DNA of 64,000 bases from Hormiphora californensis (lineage: Eukaryota > Ctenophora > Tentaculata > Cydippida > Pleurobrachiidae). The notes under the pieces were generated by a model. That model was not told where the DNA came from and did no database searches. It worked only from the letters and a program-made list of their open reading frames with translations. Of the stretch, positions 1 through 12,000 are shown piece by piece (the first letter of the stretch is position 1; each line of letters starts with the position of its first letter). The stretch is from assembly GCA_020137815.1 (NCBI GenBank), contig CM035362.1, positions 2,553,891 to 2,617,890 on the forward strand. Reading direction: 5' to 3'. Position numbers and translations under genes: made by a program.

Positions 1-77
1 GATATTTGACTGCTTTAGTTTACCATGGTAACATACGGTTAATCTACCAGTGCCACAAATATCAACCCTCCTCCTAG

Positions 78-3000
78 GTAAAGTGTACTTATTCGGTGGA
101 TGGAACGGACGGAACGACTTGGCCGACTTCTGGGAGTATTGTAGCGATATCAATGTGTGGCAGTGCCTCTCGCATGACACTGCTATCAATGGTGGTCCCT
201 GCGGCAGGTTTGTTACAGCAGTAGTATGTAATAGTCACGCTACCGCACTGATTTCCTGATTAATTAATTAATTTCTTAATTAATTAATTAATTTCTTTAT
301 TAGTTAGTTAATTTCCTAATTAGGTCCTGTCATAAGATGGTACTTGACACAAAACACAAACTTGTCTACGTCCTGGGACGGTACATGGACGGGGAGGCTC
401 GGAAAGAGAGCGAGTGTAAGAGTGATTTCTATGTTTATGATATTCTGGGTGATCAGTGGAATTTAATTAGCTCCGATACAGGCTCAGAGTAAGTAGTTTG
501 TACATAATTAACTATTAACTAATTAACATATATCTTACGTTGATGGTGTTTAGTCTATTTCCGCTTTCCCGTCACCACTCTACCATTTATCTCTGCCTGT
601 GTGCCGTCTTTTGAGGAGCGCCCCCTAACTTATCTCTCAACCCTTATCAGGGGTGGTCCCGAACTAATATACGACCACCAAATGGTGATGGACACAGAAC
701 GTCAGTGCATCTATGTATTTGGGGGGAAGGTGCTGTCCCCAACTAGAGCACCCTTCCCGGGGACCAGCGAGTATAGTGGCATGTTCGAGTATCATATCAC
801 ATCAAACACGTGGAGGGCCCTGAGAGCTGAACAGGATACCCTGCTTAGGTAACCATGGTAATAATGGTAACTATGGTAACTATGGTAACTGAGGTTATCA
901 TTGGTACAGGAAGATACCAATTACTAGGGGCAGTTGTTGGAAAAACCGGAGTAAGAGAGGGATGAAGGGAACAACTTGTACAAATACTAACACCCCCCCC
1001 CCCTCTTTCTCTGCAGGCCTCGTATTGGACATTCGATGTTGTATCACCCCGATAAACGGCAGTTATACGTCTTTGCAGGACAAAGAGAGAGCTTCCTTGA
1101 TGACTTCTTGGTAGGTCCGATCTGTATCCCGATTTAACGGGATCGCTAGGGAAAACCATTTTGCCCGTTAAATCGGGTACTATGTAATAAGAAAATATCA
1201 GATCCCAGGACTAAGATATTTGGGACGCAGTGTTCCACATCATGTGAAGCTCTAAAACCACTCTTTTCAAGAAACACCCCGTTGCTATTCAGGTGTATAG
1301 TCTAGGTAACGATACAGTGAACCATGTTATGTGTGGGGGAGAGGTAAAGGTTGACGCCCCTGAGAGTGGTTTCACTATGAGAGCAACCATTGACACACAA
1401 CTTGAGGAGATACACATGATGAGTGGTTAGTAGTGGGGATTACCATGATGTGGTTACCATAATGTGGTTACCATGATGTGGTTACCACTGTTACATGTAG
1501 TTACCCTGGTTACCATATATATATCCGTTTACAAAACATGTCTTACATCTGCCCTTGTTTCAGGGCTAAGTAAGGATCACAGGAATGATGGTGGTAAAGA
1601 CTACACAGATGCAAGGACCAAGATATACGTTTACAACTTTAAGACCAACAAATGGAATGAGGTATTGTGCAGAGAGAGTTTTTATCGTTAAGGCCAGAGG
1701 GGGGGGTCCGGGGGTATAAAAAGTCACTTTCGGTATCTGGTCCGGCTCGAAGAGCCGGACCAGATGACATACTCGGAATCGATTTTGCGCGCGCTATTAG
1801 GGAGAAAATTGAGGTTAACTTTTGGTCCAAAATCAATGTTAACCTCTCTAATTCTTAGAGATCAGGTATTGAAACAATAAAAACTGTTCTAAAAGTAAGG
1901 TATCACTAAGTAGAGCATTTGTGAGCAATTTTATGGCGATATTCCTGGTAGTTCTTTAAATTTTGAGGTTAACATATTTCACCAAAAAGTAGCCTTTTGG
2001 TGAATAACTTGGAACATTTTTACGAATCGCCACTACATTCAGCTCATAAACGGCTAAGAGTTGGGCCTTGAAATTTGGCAGGCATGATCCTTAGATAATA
2101 AACTGTGCTTTGAGTGTAACGATTTTTTATTGGAGCCTCCGTTCCCAAGATATTGAGGTTAACGTCTAAAAAATATCAGATGTGAAATATGTTAACCTCA
2201 ATATCTTGGGAACGGAAGCCTCAATCAAAAATCGTTACACTCAAAGCACAGTTTATTATCTAAGGATCATGCCTGCCAAATTTCAAGGCCCAACTCTTAG
2301 CCGTTTATGAGCTGAATGTAGTGGCGATTTAAAAAGTAAGGTGTGAAAAAAGACCAAAAAGGTTGTTTTTTGGGTGATAAGTTAACCTCAAATATCCGAA
2401 CAACTATATGGCTTAGACCTCTGAAACTTTAAACATTTGGTCTCCTTGATCAGATCTATCGATTGGTACCATTTTCATCTGTGAAGGCGACATAAATACA
2501 AGATTTTTGAGGTTAACTTACATTTTCGGTCAAAAGTTAACCTCAAAAAACAGGGGGTTCTGATACACTTGGTGCGCAGTTATCCCACCAAAAACTTTCC
2601 TTTCTCCGAGTTACATCACATGTGTAAACCTCAGAAAAGTATACTTTTTGACCCTCGGACCCCCCCCCCTCTGGCCTTAACATGTGTTATCTTTACTAAG
2701 GTTAACATTTTACCTCCAACACAACAATGTTAACCTCTGTCCACCAGGTGGTGAAACCATGTGAATCAGCTGTTGAGCCATGTCCCCGGTATGCGCACAT
2801 GTTTGTATATGATTCCCGCACCAAGACACACTACATGTTTGGAGGTTAGTTTTGGGATCTTTCTCTCTATCCATCTATCTTGTGTTGAACTTCCTTTCTC
2901 TCTACCATCCTAATTCTCTCTCTAGGTAATCCTGGAAGCGGGGGACATTATGAGAGAGGATGTGACAAGGATAAGAGGTTGGATGACTTCTGGGCCTTGA

Positions 3001-3854
3001 GGATTAGTAGGCCAGCATTCGGGGAGATGAAGCGACTACTGCAATTCACCGTAAGTAACTACTGTTTGTTTATGTGTGTGTGTAAGTGACTGTGTAAATG
3101 ACTACTGACTATAACAGATAAAAGTAGCAGTGTGTGTATTTGTGTAAGTGACTACATTGTGAGAGAATTGGTACAATAACCCTTAATTATTCTCGAGTTA
3201 GCTGCCCGCTGCCGTAGCCCCCTCCTGAAGCCACGTGTTTAGTAAACCCCCTATTGTAACCGACTGTACCCGCCCCTTTACGAATGACATACCCAGGTGC
3301 GAAAGTACAAGTTTATGGATCTCAGTCTGACTGACCCCGTGGGAGCATTACTTTACCTCCAGCAACACGTTGAAAAGGTGAGCTCAAGAAAATGATTTTG
3401 TAGTCGGAGAAACAGTTTTTGGAGAGCTCTCGCGGTAAACAAACAATTCGTAAAACAGTTGGAGAACAGTTTGATAATTATCTGAAATTGAAAAAATTTG
3501 AAAATTTGGGTGCCCAACCTGAGATTAAATGCCCATTAAATACATTCAGGCCCATTGATTACATGCCCTTACATAGTTTTTTTCAGAAATTAGTTGCCCA
3601 AAAAAGCGGAAATTGTGGGGCCCAAATTGAGATTAACTACATTGATTACATGCCCCTCCATTCAGGTTGTGGACCACACTAACCCTGAAGAAGAGCTCCA
3701 ATTCCACGATCTAGTCAGCTCTGTTTTCAACTCGACCTCAAACCAAGATACCCACACCCTCCGGTCGGAACTATTTGATACCCTCATGGAGTACTTCCCT
3801 GATCGGATGTCACAACCAAAAGAAAACCTTACTGATTATGTTCCACCTGTTTGA
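78..3854 (+). CDS. MKLN1: Muskelin, kelch-repeat and C-terminal part (5' end outside window)
   Basis: Ten exons join in phase: 78-207, 324-488, 651-848, 1017-1110, 1293-1425, 1564-1661, 2748-2844, 2926-3050, 3297-3377 and 3666-3854, giving 435 residues and a TGA stop. Seen: kelch-type blades with the muskelin words LFGGW, DLADFWEY, LIYDHQMVMD, RIGH, SGLSKD, CPRYAHMFVYD, LDDFWAL, and the ending ELFDTLMEYFPDRM followed by a short polar tail. This matches the kelch region and C-terminus of metazoan muskelin. Known for the family: muskelin is a subunit of the CTLH/GID E3 ubiquitin ligase and also a cytoskeleton and trafficking adaptor. The discoidin, LisH and CTLH segments should lie left of the window. 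All exon edges are GT-AG. Intron 6 (1662-2747) is enlarged by a foldback transposon. Family assignment is near certain; exact exon edges are predicted. Confidence 0.93.
1441..1525. repeat. Short tandem repeat of GTGGTTACCAT-like units
   Basis: Units of about 15 bp (CATGATGTGGTTAC and variants) are repeated three to four times and followed by further GGTTACC words. A related run of ATGGTAACT sits at 856-890. It lies in a muskelin intron. Confidence 0.6.
1692..2676. mobile_element. TTAA-flanked foldback element (piggyBac-type MITE)
   Basis: The ends are inverted repeats of about 35 bp: the left begins GGCCAGAGGGGGG and ends near AAAAAGT; the right is the complement ending CTCTGGCC. Both are flanked by TTAA (1688-1691 and 2677-2680), the target duplication of piggyBac-type transposons. 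A near-perfect inner inverted repeat has arms 2029-2162 and 2197-2330. The nonamer GAGGTTAAC or its complement occurs at least eight times inside. No transposase frame is present, so the element is non-autonomous. It lies inside muskelin intron 6. Confidence 0.85.
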
Positions 3855-5206
3855 AGAAGTAATTCCTGTCTGGGACGGGATACCACTGGGATTTGTGCCG
3901 TTAGTTGACAATATAATATGGGATTAGATATTTTCAAACACTGTGGGATTGTTAGTTGCTGTGCAGCGTGTATTTAGTGATAGAGAGATTGTGCAGGGTG
4001 TTATACATTTCAATCCGGATGTTATTGATATGGTTCAATTATTTTGGGACACCCTTTATAATTGAGTACTGTAAATTAGTTAGACTCAAATGTGTTGAAT
4101 TATAAAAGTAACTGAATTGTAAAGAATATTGCAATAGTTTTTTGGTAAAGATAGAGAGAGAAAGTTTTGTTTGTATTTGTACACAGCTAATCAATTTACA
4201 GTGCTACAATGTATACAAATTCTATTTAAGTCGTCAGTCGTCTGTAAATACTGAGGTTTAAAGCTATTATTTAGCTCTAGAAACTGTATGTTACGTGTTT
4301 TGATACCCGTTTGATACTGAATTTTTGCTTTGAAATGTTACAATTTTTCATAAATCACGGTATTATAAGACGATGAAAAGAACTGCCTATTATTTTGCTT
4401 CCCTCTCTCAACCCCTTTGTCCGAACACGGGATACAAAAACAAAGTCCCCAGGTCCAGGATAAATCAATACCCCCAATAGACCCAACACTTTTTTAAAAT
4501 ATTTTCTAACAAAAACCATGTTCCCCTTTTTAGCTAAATGTCTGCAAGTATTCCCGAAGTTTCTTGAATTGTTCATACGGACACAGTGTCAGACGACTCA
4601 AGAAGTCTCCATCTATAACAGCGATCACTGATTGTGTGTATCAGGACCCCCTGCCCCGCCCTTCTCGCTTCAAAAAAAGAACACAAGTTGTCGGCTGAAA
4701 GCGTGTCGTCAACATTTCAGTCCGTCTAAATTGGACGGCTTACTTTCTGTACACATTTTCACCATGTATTCCACCACGCAGCGCTATGTGCCACACCCTG
4801 TCACACATTTCTGTCTCTTTCACCTCGGGCGCGCTCACCGAACGCATTTCTTGTGTCGAGAATACAACTCTTTTCGCGCGCGCCTTTAATTCTGGCATTC
4901 TGCCTGACTCGACTGCAAATCCAGTTTGACTTTGCAATTTGCTGACACAATTCTGGTTTATCTGCCCATTATGTATTATCCCAGTGGCCAGTGATAACGC
5001 TCTACCACTCTCTCTCCTTGTCAGTTTCATATTCTGTCACGTGATTGTGCAGTGAGCGACAGAATGTGTGCAGATTGTTAGATCACATGATATGAATCAT
5101 ATCATATGATCGCTATTTATACCTACATCGTTAAGTAGTGTGGCAGTTATCTCTCTTGAAGTATGGTGATATTTCTTCTCTCTATCTGTGTCTCTCTATC
5201 TGTGTC

Positions 5207-5270
<64 letters not shown>

Positions 5271-6290
5271 CTCTCTCTCTCCCTCTCTCTCCTTCTCCCT
5301 GGCCCTCAAATCCTCTCTCTCTCTCATTCTCTATCTATATGTAACATGCATTCTCGGTGTGAGTAGCAGTTGCAGTTTCTGTAATTTAAAACTCCCTCAA
5401 CAAGTCATGTGAGACGATGTGGCCTATACATTTTGTTGTACCCACCTGTGCCCTCTTGTGGGTTTAGCAAGTAAAGACCTTGTCCTGCTTAAAGTCTGAT
5501 TAAATAGTTTTATATCAAGATTTTGTCAGTGTTTTATCCAAGTCATCCAAGTATACCAAAAAAAGTATAATTTTGAGCTTTTTCGCTCCCTCGTGTGCTT
5601 GTTTGTATGTGCTCTCTCTCCTATGTGCGTGTACAAACTAAGTTATCACTATGTGCTTGTACACACGATGTAGACGACACGTGTGTACTGTTATACCGGA
5701 AATACACACACACACTCTCAGCAGTTATATTAACATTAGCTATTTTTAGAGTTGTCGCTGCTCTTCAGGGCTTGTTTACAGGTGTGTAATGTAATGCATA
5801 ATGTAAATATTGTGTGTCTTACACCGCATTATGAAATAACGACGAGCGTTGTGTGAGGGTTCGGTTGATCAATGTAAATATGTCGTACTGACAGGTCAAT
5901 GTCAGTTGTCATTTGTATTGAAGCCAGCTAACTGTTTTCAATGCGTTCTCTCTTGGCACACAGTGTTATTGTTTTTACACAGCGGCAATTACCACATCAT
6001 TATCTAACTTGTAGTTTTGTTCTTTGATAACTTGTTCACCGATGAAAGTTACATTGTTAGCGATGTTTCATGTGGTTCCCATAACAATGATGAGTTTCCT
6101 GTGGTACTGAGTAGTATTACATCCATTATTTTCCCTAAGGCCCATTATATTTGCCTCCTTCTAATAAACCCACGCTGTTCTTATTACCCAGTCCACACAA
6201 TGTTTCTACTCCCAATCTTTACAGTTTACCTCCTTCTAAATCCTCACTGTAAAATGATTCTATTTATAGCCATGTGAATTTCTCCGCGTC
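3855..6290. other. Intergenic region between muskelin and SLC25A42
   Basis: This holds the muskelin 3' UTR and the SLC25A42 upstream region. I see no exon chain and no clear AATAAA close to the muskelin stop. It contains a CT microsatellite (separate entry) and a self-complementary AT-rich stretch around 5083-5110. The open frames here are short and have no recognisable residues. Confidence 0.6.
5211..5269. repeat. (CT)n microsatellite
   Basis: An almost uninterrupted CT dinucleotide run, continued to about 5330 by impure TC-rich sequence. It creates three artefactual Ser/Leu reading frames. Confidence 0.95.
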
Positions 6291-8087
6291 ATGCGGGAGA
6301 AGCGTGCCCGCCGATCTAAGAGAGATGTATTCTCAAATCTCGTGGCTGGGGCCTGTGCTGGGGCCGTAGCTAAATCTACCATTGCTCCCTTCGATCGGGC
6401 CAAGATTTTCTTCCAGGTAAAGAAAGTCTAATGATTTGATACCTTTTTTGGTATTGATTTGACAACTTATTTGGTATTGATTTGATACCTTATTTGGTAT
6501 TGATTTGATACCTTATTTGGTATTGATGTGACCCCTCTAACTCAACTCCCTCCTTAGGTATCATCAAAGCAGGAGTTCTCTTATAAGGAGTGCTTTCGTT
6601 TTCTAACGTATACTGTCCGAGAAAGGGGCTATGGACAACTATGGAAAGGTAAATTGAACTTGTGAGATTAATAGTAGTAGCCCGCCAACACCTACTGATT
6701 TTATCTATCCCTCTCTTCACCACTAATTTTATTACATCATCCCACCAATTAATTCAATGATTCCTAACAGGTAACAGTGCCACAATGATACGGATAATGC
6801 CCTACGCTGCCATCAGCTACCTAGCCAACGAACACTATAAAGAGTATTTTAAACGGGATACAGGTTAGAAACAGTTCAAGAGCACCAGTAGTTTAAAATA
6901 GCTGGTCAATTTTAGCCCTCCTTGGCCCTTTTTTGTGAACTCACATCTAAAGGGCTTTATCCTCTGCTATTTATTGAATTTGATTGTGTCATGTGTGTAG
7001 CTACCCCTTCTCACCAGGTCGCCTGACCCACGGCAAAAGGTTCCTAGCGGGCAGCTTGGCTGGTTTGACTGCCTCCTTTACTACGTACGCACTGGAGGTC
7101 CTCAGGGCTCGGATGGCCATTAAACCAGAGTATATTGGAATTAAACAGAGTTTAGTACACATTGTACGGACAGAGGGTGTATCAAGTCTTTATAGGTACA
7201 GTCACTTTGTTCATATTTACATGCTATTACATATGTTTTGTCATAGGCAGAGGTTGATGCGGACCTATTTTATGCAATGTTGATCTACTTTTTAGTTTTT
7301 GGTTTACTAGAATAGATCCACAAGCAAACATTTTTAACCAACCCTCTCTATTTGTTCAGGGGTATAACGCCAACACTATTGGGTGTCTCGGTCTACGGAG
7401 GGTTTAGTTTCTATGTATTTGGAACGCTCAAACAACAGCACCCTCTTAGTAAGCGTGGGGCAGCCCTGTGTAACCATGATTTATCAAAGGGGGATTATAA
7501 AGTACTGCTTGAGTAACGACCTTAAATGGGGAGGGTTACAATAAACAGGAACTGCTTGCCCCAGTTTGATTCAACTCCCATTTTTGTTTCAGGTCCAGGT
7601 GACCAGTTGACACTGTCCTATCGAGTATTGTACGGAGCAGCGGCCGGTCTTTGTGGGCAATCCATTTCCTATCCATTAGGTAAATACATATCGACCTTCC
7701 TTCAAAGTTTAAGGAAGGTCGAGCAAGGCAAGGAAGTTCCTTGCCTTGCTCGACCCTCTCTCACCTTCGTCTTTTTATTATTTTTCCGTCGACAGATGAT
7801 TTAGGATTAAATAAATCCACATGTTTAATTTTATTTCCTTACTCGACCAACATTCTGCAGATGTTGTAAGAAGACGAATGCAAACAGGCGGACTCCACGG
7901 CGACCACCTAGAACGGTACTCAACTCTCCGTAAAACTATTACCCACATCTACACTCACGAGGGGATAAAGAAGGGACTTTACAAGGGTCTCAGTTTGAAT
8001 TTTATCAAGGGACCTGTTGCAGCCAGTATTAGTTACACGGTGTTTGACTATGTGAATCATTTGTTTGTAGGAAAAGAATCCGTGTAA
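6291..8087 (+). CDS. SLC25A42: Mitochondrial solute carrier, SLC25A42-type (CoA transporter)
   Basis: Seven exons in phase (6291-6416, 6558-6648, 6771-6863, 7018-7195, 7360-7448, 7593-7679, 7861-8087) give 296 residues, the normal carrier length. The start is set by ATG 6291 with an in-frame TAG just upstream. Seen: three carrier repeats with signatures PFDRAK (33-38), ALEVLR (128-133) and PLDVVR (220-225), plus family words GNSATM.R.MPYAA, RARMA, GLCGQS.SYPL and GLYKGLS.N. These are closest to SLC25A42, which in vertebrates exchanges coenzyme A and adenosine 3',5'-bisphosphate across the inner mitochondrial membrane. Oddity: the second signature has Ala where Pro is expected. Intron 6 carries a short hairpin. 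The assignment to SLC25A42 rather than the related CoA carrier SLC25A16 is by remembered similarity. Confidence 0.92.
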
Positions 8088-8091
8088 TAAA
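8086..8091 (+). promoter_or_regulatory. Candidate polyadenylation signal overlapping the SLC25A42 stop
   Basis: AATAAA begins inside the TAA stop codon. If used, the 3' UTR would be only about 15-30 nt. No other AATAAA was noted within the next few hundred bases. Confidence 0.35.
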
Positions 8092-9019
8092 CCCGGTGGG
8101 ATATCGTGAAATTGTTCAAGAACAAACAAATAACTTTGCATCCTTTAGGTGCTTTTGTTACACACGAACACTACCGTTTATTAGTTGAATAGCAAGTGTT
8201 TATATCAGAGATTGGATTATATTTTCTAATGAGACTTGGGACTATCATTGTCCAATTTTAATCAAGAGAGTGTGCTTGGGGAATGAGGTCTGTGGAAATG
8301 AGATTAAATGCGTGTGTGCAATCTCCCGCAGTTGTGTATGAACGCGACCCTTGTGTTGTAGACAGGATTGTATAGGTCAAGGTGTGCAAAGACCCTAGGC
8401 TTAGGGTAGATAGACCGATTACATAAAACTAAGTTAACCTAATATTCCCTCCGTAATTAACTAACTCTAGGACCTTGTTTATCCCATCCCAATTCCCAAT
8501 AGTGCATTAATAGCCACTTTTCTGTTTCTATGCGAGATTTTACGTTCATCTATGTGTTTGTTGTCAGTCTTTTATACGTTAACTTATTACGCAAGAGAAA
8601 CTATTTACGTGGGGGATTCCCCAATAGCATCTTGATTCTCGACAGTTACCAAACGAAGAGAAGATGGTTTTAGGTCCCTTGCTTTATGTGATGTTACTAT
8701 GATTACCATAACACTTTATAGTTGTGAGAGTTGATGATGCCCCCCTTTTTGAAAGAAATGAAGATTTTGTGTTTTGAAATTATCAAAGTTGAAACTGCCT
8801 TGGAAATTTTGATCTCTCGTGTGACTAGGAACCATAAATATACCAAATTTTAACTGAAGGCAGTTTCAACTTATAATACTTGAGAGACCGGTCTAACGAA
8901 ATGGAAAGAAATCTGTCACAAATAAAATGATACATCCAGCAATTGTCTAATTAGCAACCAGTCTAATTAAGGCAATCGAACGTCCATATAAAGTCTCTAA
9001 TTGGTTATAGTGTGTTCAT
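8088..9019. other. Convergent intergenic spacer SLC25A42 / EFHC1
   Basis: This is the 3' flank of both genes. It contains an imperfect inverted repeat with ends GTTGAAACTGCCTT (about 8788) and AAGGCAGTTTCAAC (about 8870), probably a short MITE. No coding signal was seen. Confidence 0.5.
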
Positions 9020-12000
9020 TCATGGTTTCCTCAGGGAAATCTCGTGTCGGATCTTCACTAAATCTTCCTTGAATTCAGTGAGTCTGATGGCGTGAACTGG
9101 ACCCTTGTGTGCTCCCTCTGTTACCCCAAACCATCCACTAGCTGTTTTATCGGGCTTTGCAAACTTTGAAGTGGGAATGAAGTCCACGTTCTCTTCTGAA
9201 ATGTGTGTATCCGGTTACATGGTGAGTTACACACGTGACCACAACTGTAACACACACACTGCTCATGTCCATATTTGCGTGTTGCTATGGCAATGCGCGC
9301 AAGCCACATGCTGACATTGCGCGCTTTCGTCAAAACTTTGTTTTCGCGCGTGACTTACCGGTGCCTTCCTTGGATTTGAGACTCGCCACCAGTTTCTGGC
9401 AATCGACCCGTCCGTCTGTTTTTGGACATCTGAAATGGTTAATTGGGTCTTGTTAGATCAATCACTGTTTTTTCGGATATGAGTGAGAAATTGAGATTAG
9501 AGAACTAAAACAGTTTTTTATCCCATCACTAAATCACTTACTGTTGAATAACCGATGTCAACAGATCTGTTTTGAGAGGTAGTTTGGTTGCGATGCACAC
9601 TCGATAGACCTCTGACGGTTCTAGCAACCCATTGTCCACATCTTCTAGCGCTTGATTTAGTGCTAGCAGAAGTTCATCGTAACGGTCAAAGTCAACTTTT
9701 GACAACTGAAAATAGAGGTGGTCAAGACTCAGGTCTAGCTATATTTCCACTCGATTCATGCAACTTATGAGTCTACTTCAGGAAAACCAAATTTTGAAAG
9801 TTTACCTGTTCCTTGCTGAGCCTGAGGACGAGATCATATGTGATCTTGGGATGGAGAGGGACTCCGTATACCCGGGCTATCACCATAATAGCATGTTGAG
9901 AGAGTTTCTCTTGACATGTCATTTCTAGGAACTCCCTGAAATAATTTATAGCTGGATAAATGAAGTTTGGAATAGAAATAAAACTTTAGAGTTTAGGATA
10001 AAACTAACATGAATGGTTCAATGCCAACTTCGGTAAGGTCTGTGAATTCCTCGCTCATTTTCTCGTCTGATACCATGGTTGCAACGACCTCCATAATTCG
10101 TTCAAAGTCCGCTTCTGGGAACTGAAAATAACGTCAAGGTGTTACAAAATAACAAAATGAAAGACAAATTGTGTCCTAAAATGTAAAATAACAAAACAAG
10201 TTTCATAAGATTTTGTTAACGTGTTTTCAACTTTACACAATCTGTAGTGTGGTAAATAAAACATAATATACACGCTATTTACAACTTGTTTAATACAATT
10301 CACAGTCTCTCTGTATCAAACTCTCCACCCGATATCACCCCCTCAATTCAGTTTTCTTCTGGTGTTCCTCTAATTTTGGAATTCTGGATTTTAGTCGTCC
10401 TGGAGATAGGAGGGTTTCAGTACTTGACCATATATTATGGTGATGGTGGGGGTGATAGTTGCCACTGGTGATGGGGGTGATGGTTGCCACTGGTGATGGG
10501 GGTGACAGTTGCCACTGGTGATGGGGGTGATAGTTGCCACTGGTGATGGGGGTGACAGTTGCCACTGGTGATGGGGGTGATAGTTGCCACTGGTGATGGG
10601 GGTGACAGTTGCCACTGGTGATGGGGGTGATGGTTGCCACTGGTGATGGGGGTGATGGTTGCCACTGGTGATGGGGGTGATGGTTGCCACTGGTGATGGG
10701 GGTGATAGTTGCCACTGGTGATGGGGTGATAGTTGCCACTGGTGATGGGGGTGATAGTTGCCACTGGTGATGGGGGTGATAGTTGTCACTGGTGATGGGG
10801 TGATAGTTGCCACTGGTGATGGGGGTGATAGTTGCCACTGGTGATGGGGGTGATAGTTGCCACTGGTGATGGGGGTGATAGTGGCCACTGGCCGTGATGG
10901 TGGGCTGTGGTCGATGATTGAACAGCTAATTCTTGTCGAAGTGATGATGACAAGAGATCAAATGACAACAATATAATGTGACAAAACAAGAAAAGTGAAA
11001 ACCCCCGTGCTTGTACCTTATGGTTTTCAGCGTACGTCTTGGCGTACTCATCCGCGTCTGTAATGATGAACTGGTGGGATCGGAAGTTCACGACAGCTCC
11101 AACGAACAAATCCTGTCGAAAATAGAGATGATATAACGGTAGCTGGTTATAACTCATATTTTAGAATCCAGTATTATATTTCGGTTTCAATTTCAATATT
11201 TGGCAACTCTACTGTACTGCTAAATCTCTCACCTCAGCCTCGTAATATCCACCGTCCTTCTTATTGAGTCTGCTCCTCTCAATAAACTTCCCGTGAACAA
11301 TACCCGAGTTTCTCTTCTCAGGCTCAAACACAGAGATAGTACCGTCGGAAAGGAAGAAGGAGATAATGAAAGTTCGGTCAATGTCAATGGGCCGGTTTGT
11401 GTCCATTCGAGCTAGATAACGGAGCACGTGGGATTCCAGACCTTGCCTGGGGATAGAGAGAGGGTATTTAAATTTTAAGAATCTACATATATATTTAGGG
11501 ATAGCTCCCTGCTCCCTTTTTGATCGTATGTAGAAAAGGCCAGAGAGTGTCCTTTGAAATCCTTTCAAACAAAGGCTTGGGTCAAAACAAGAAATCACAC
11601 TCACCTGTCTTTCTTCATGAATTTGATGAAGTCTCGTTTAGGGGCCTGTGCTATCAATTTGAGGCAGTTAGCCTTGGAATCCTCTTCTGATCCCCAGCCG
11701 TTATAGGGTGGGATTTCCCTTTCTTGTTTCATCTCCTCGGACATCTTGTAGACAATGGCAGGTGGCACTCCAACGTTGAACTTGCACTTGAAGTGATGGG
11801 CAGTGAATTCATCCATGTCACAGATAGTAACCTCTCGTCCCCACACATTCACCTTGGCACCTGGAACAGAAATAATAAATCAATAAACCGGAGGGGGACT
11901 GATTGAGAAGGAAATGATGCTGGAAAGTGGTAGTACTGCACTAATATGATAAAAAGCATCCATCTTCATCAACCCACTCACCAATAGTAAGATCAGCATC

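Noticed and set aside
4740-5030. Minus-strand frame of 96 codons in the muskelin/SLC25A42 spacer
   Set aside because: No recognisable motif, no splice-compatible neighbours, and composition like the surrounding noncoding DNA.
10335-10888. Three overlapping minus-strand open frames of 109-167 codons
   Set aside because: They are the three readings of a 25-bp minisatellite whose unit has no stop in these frames; the region is an EFHC1 intron.
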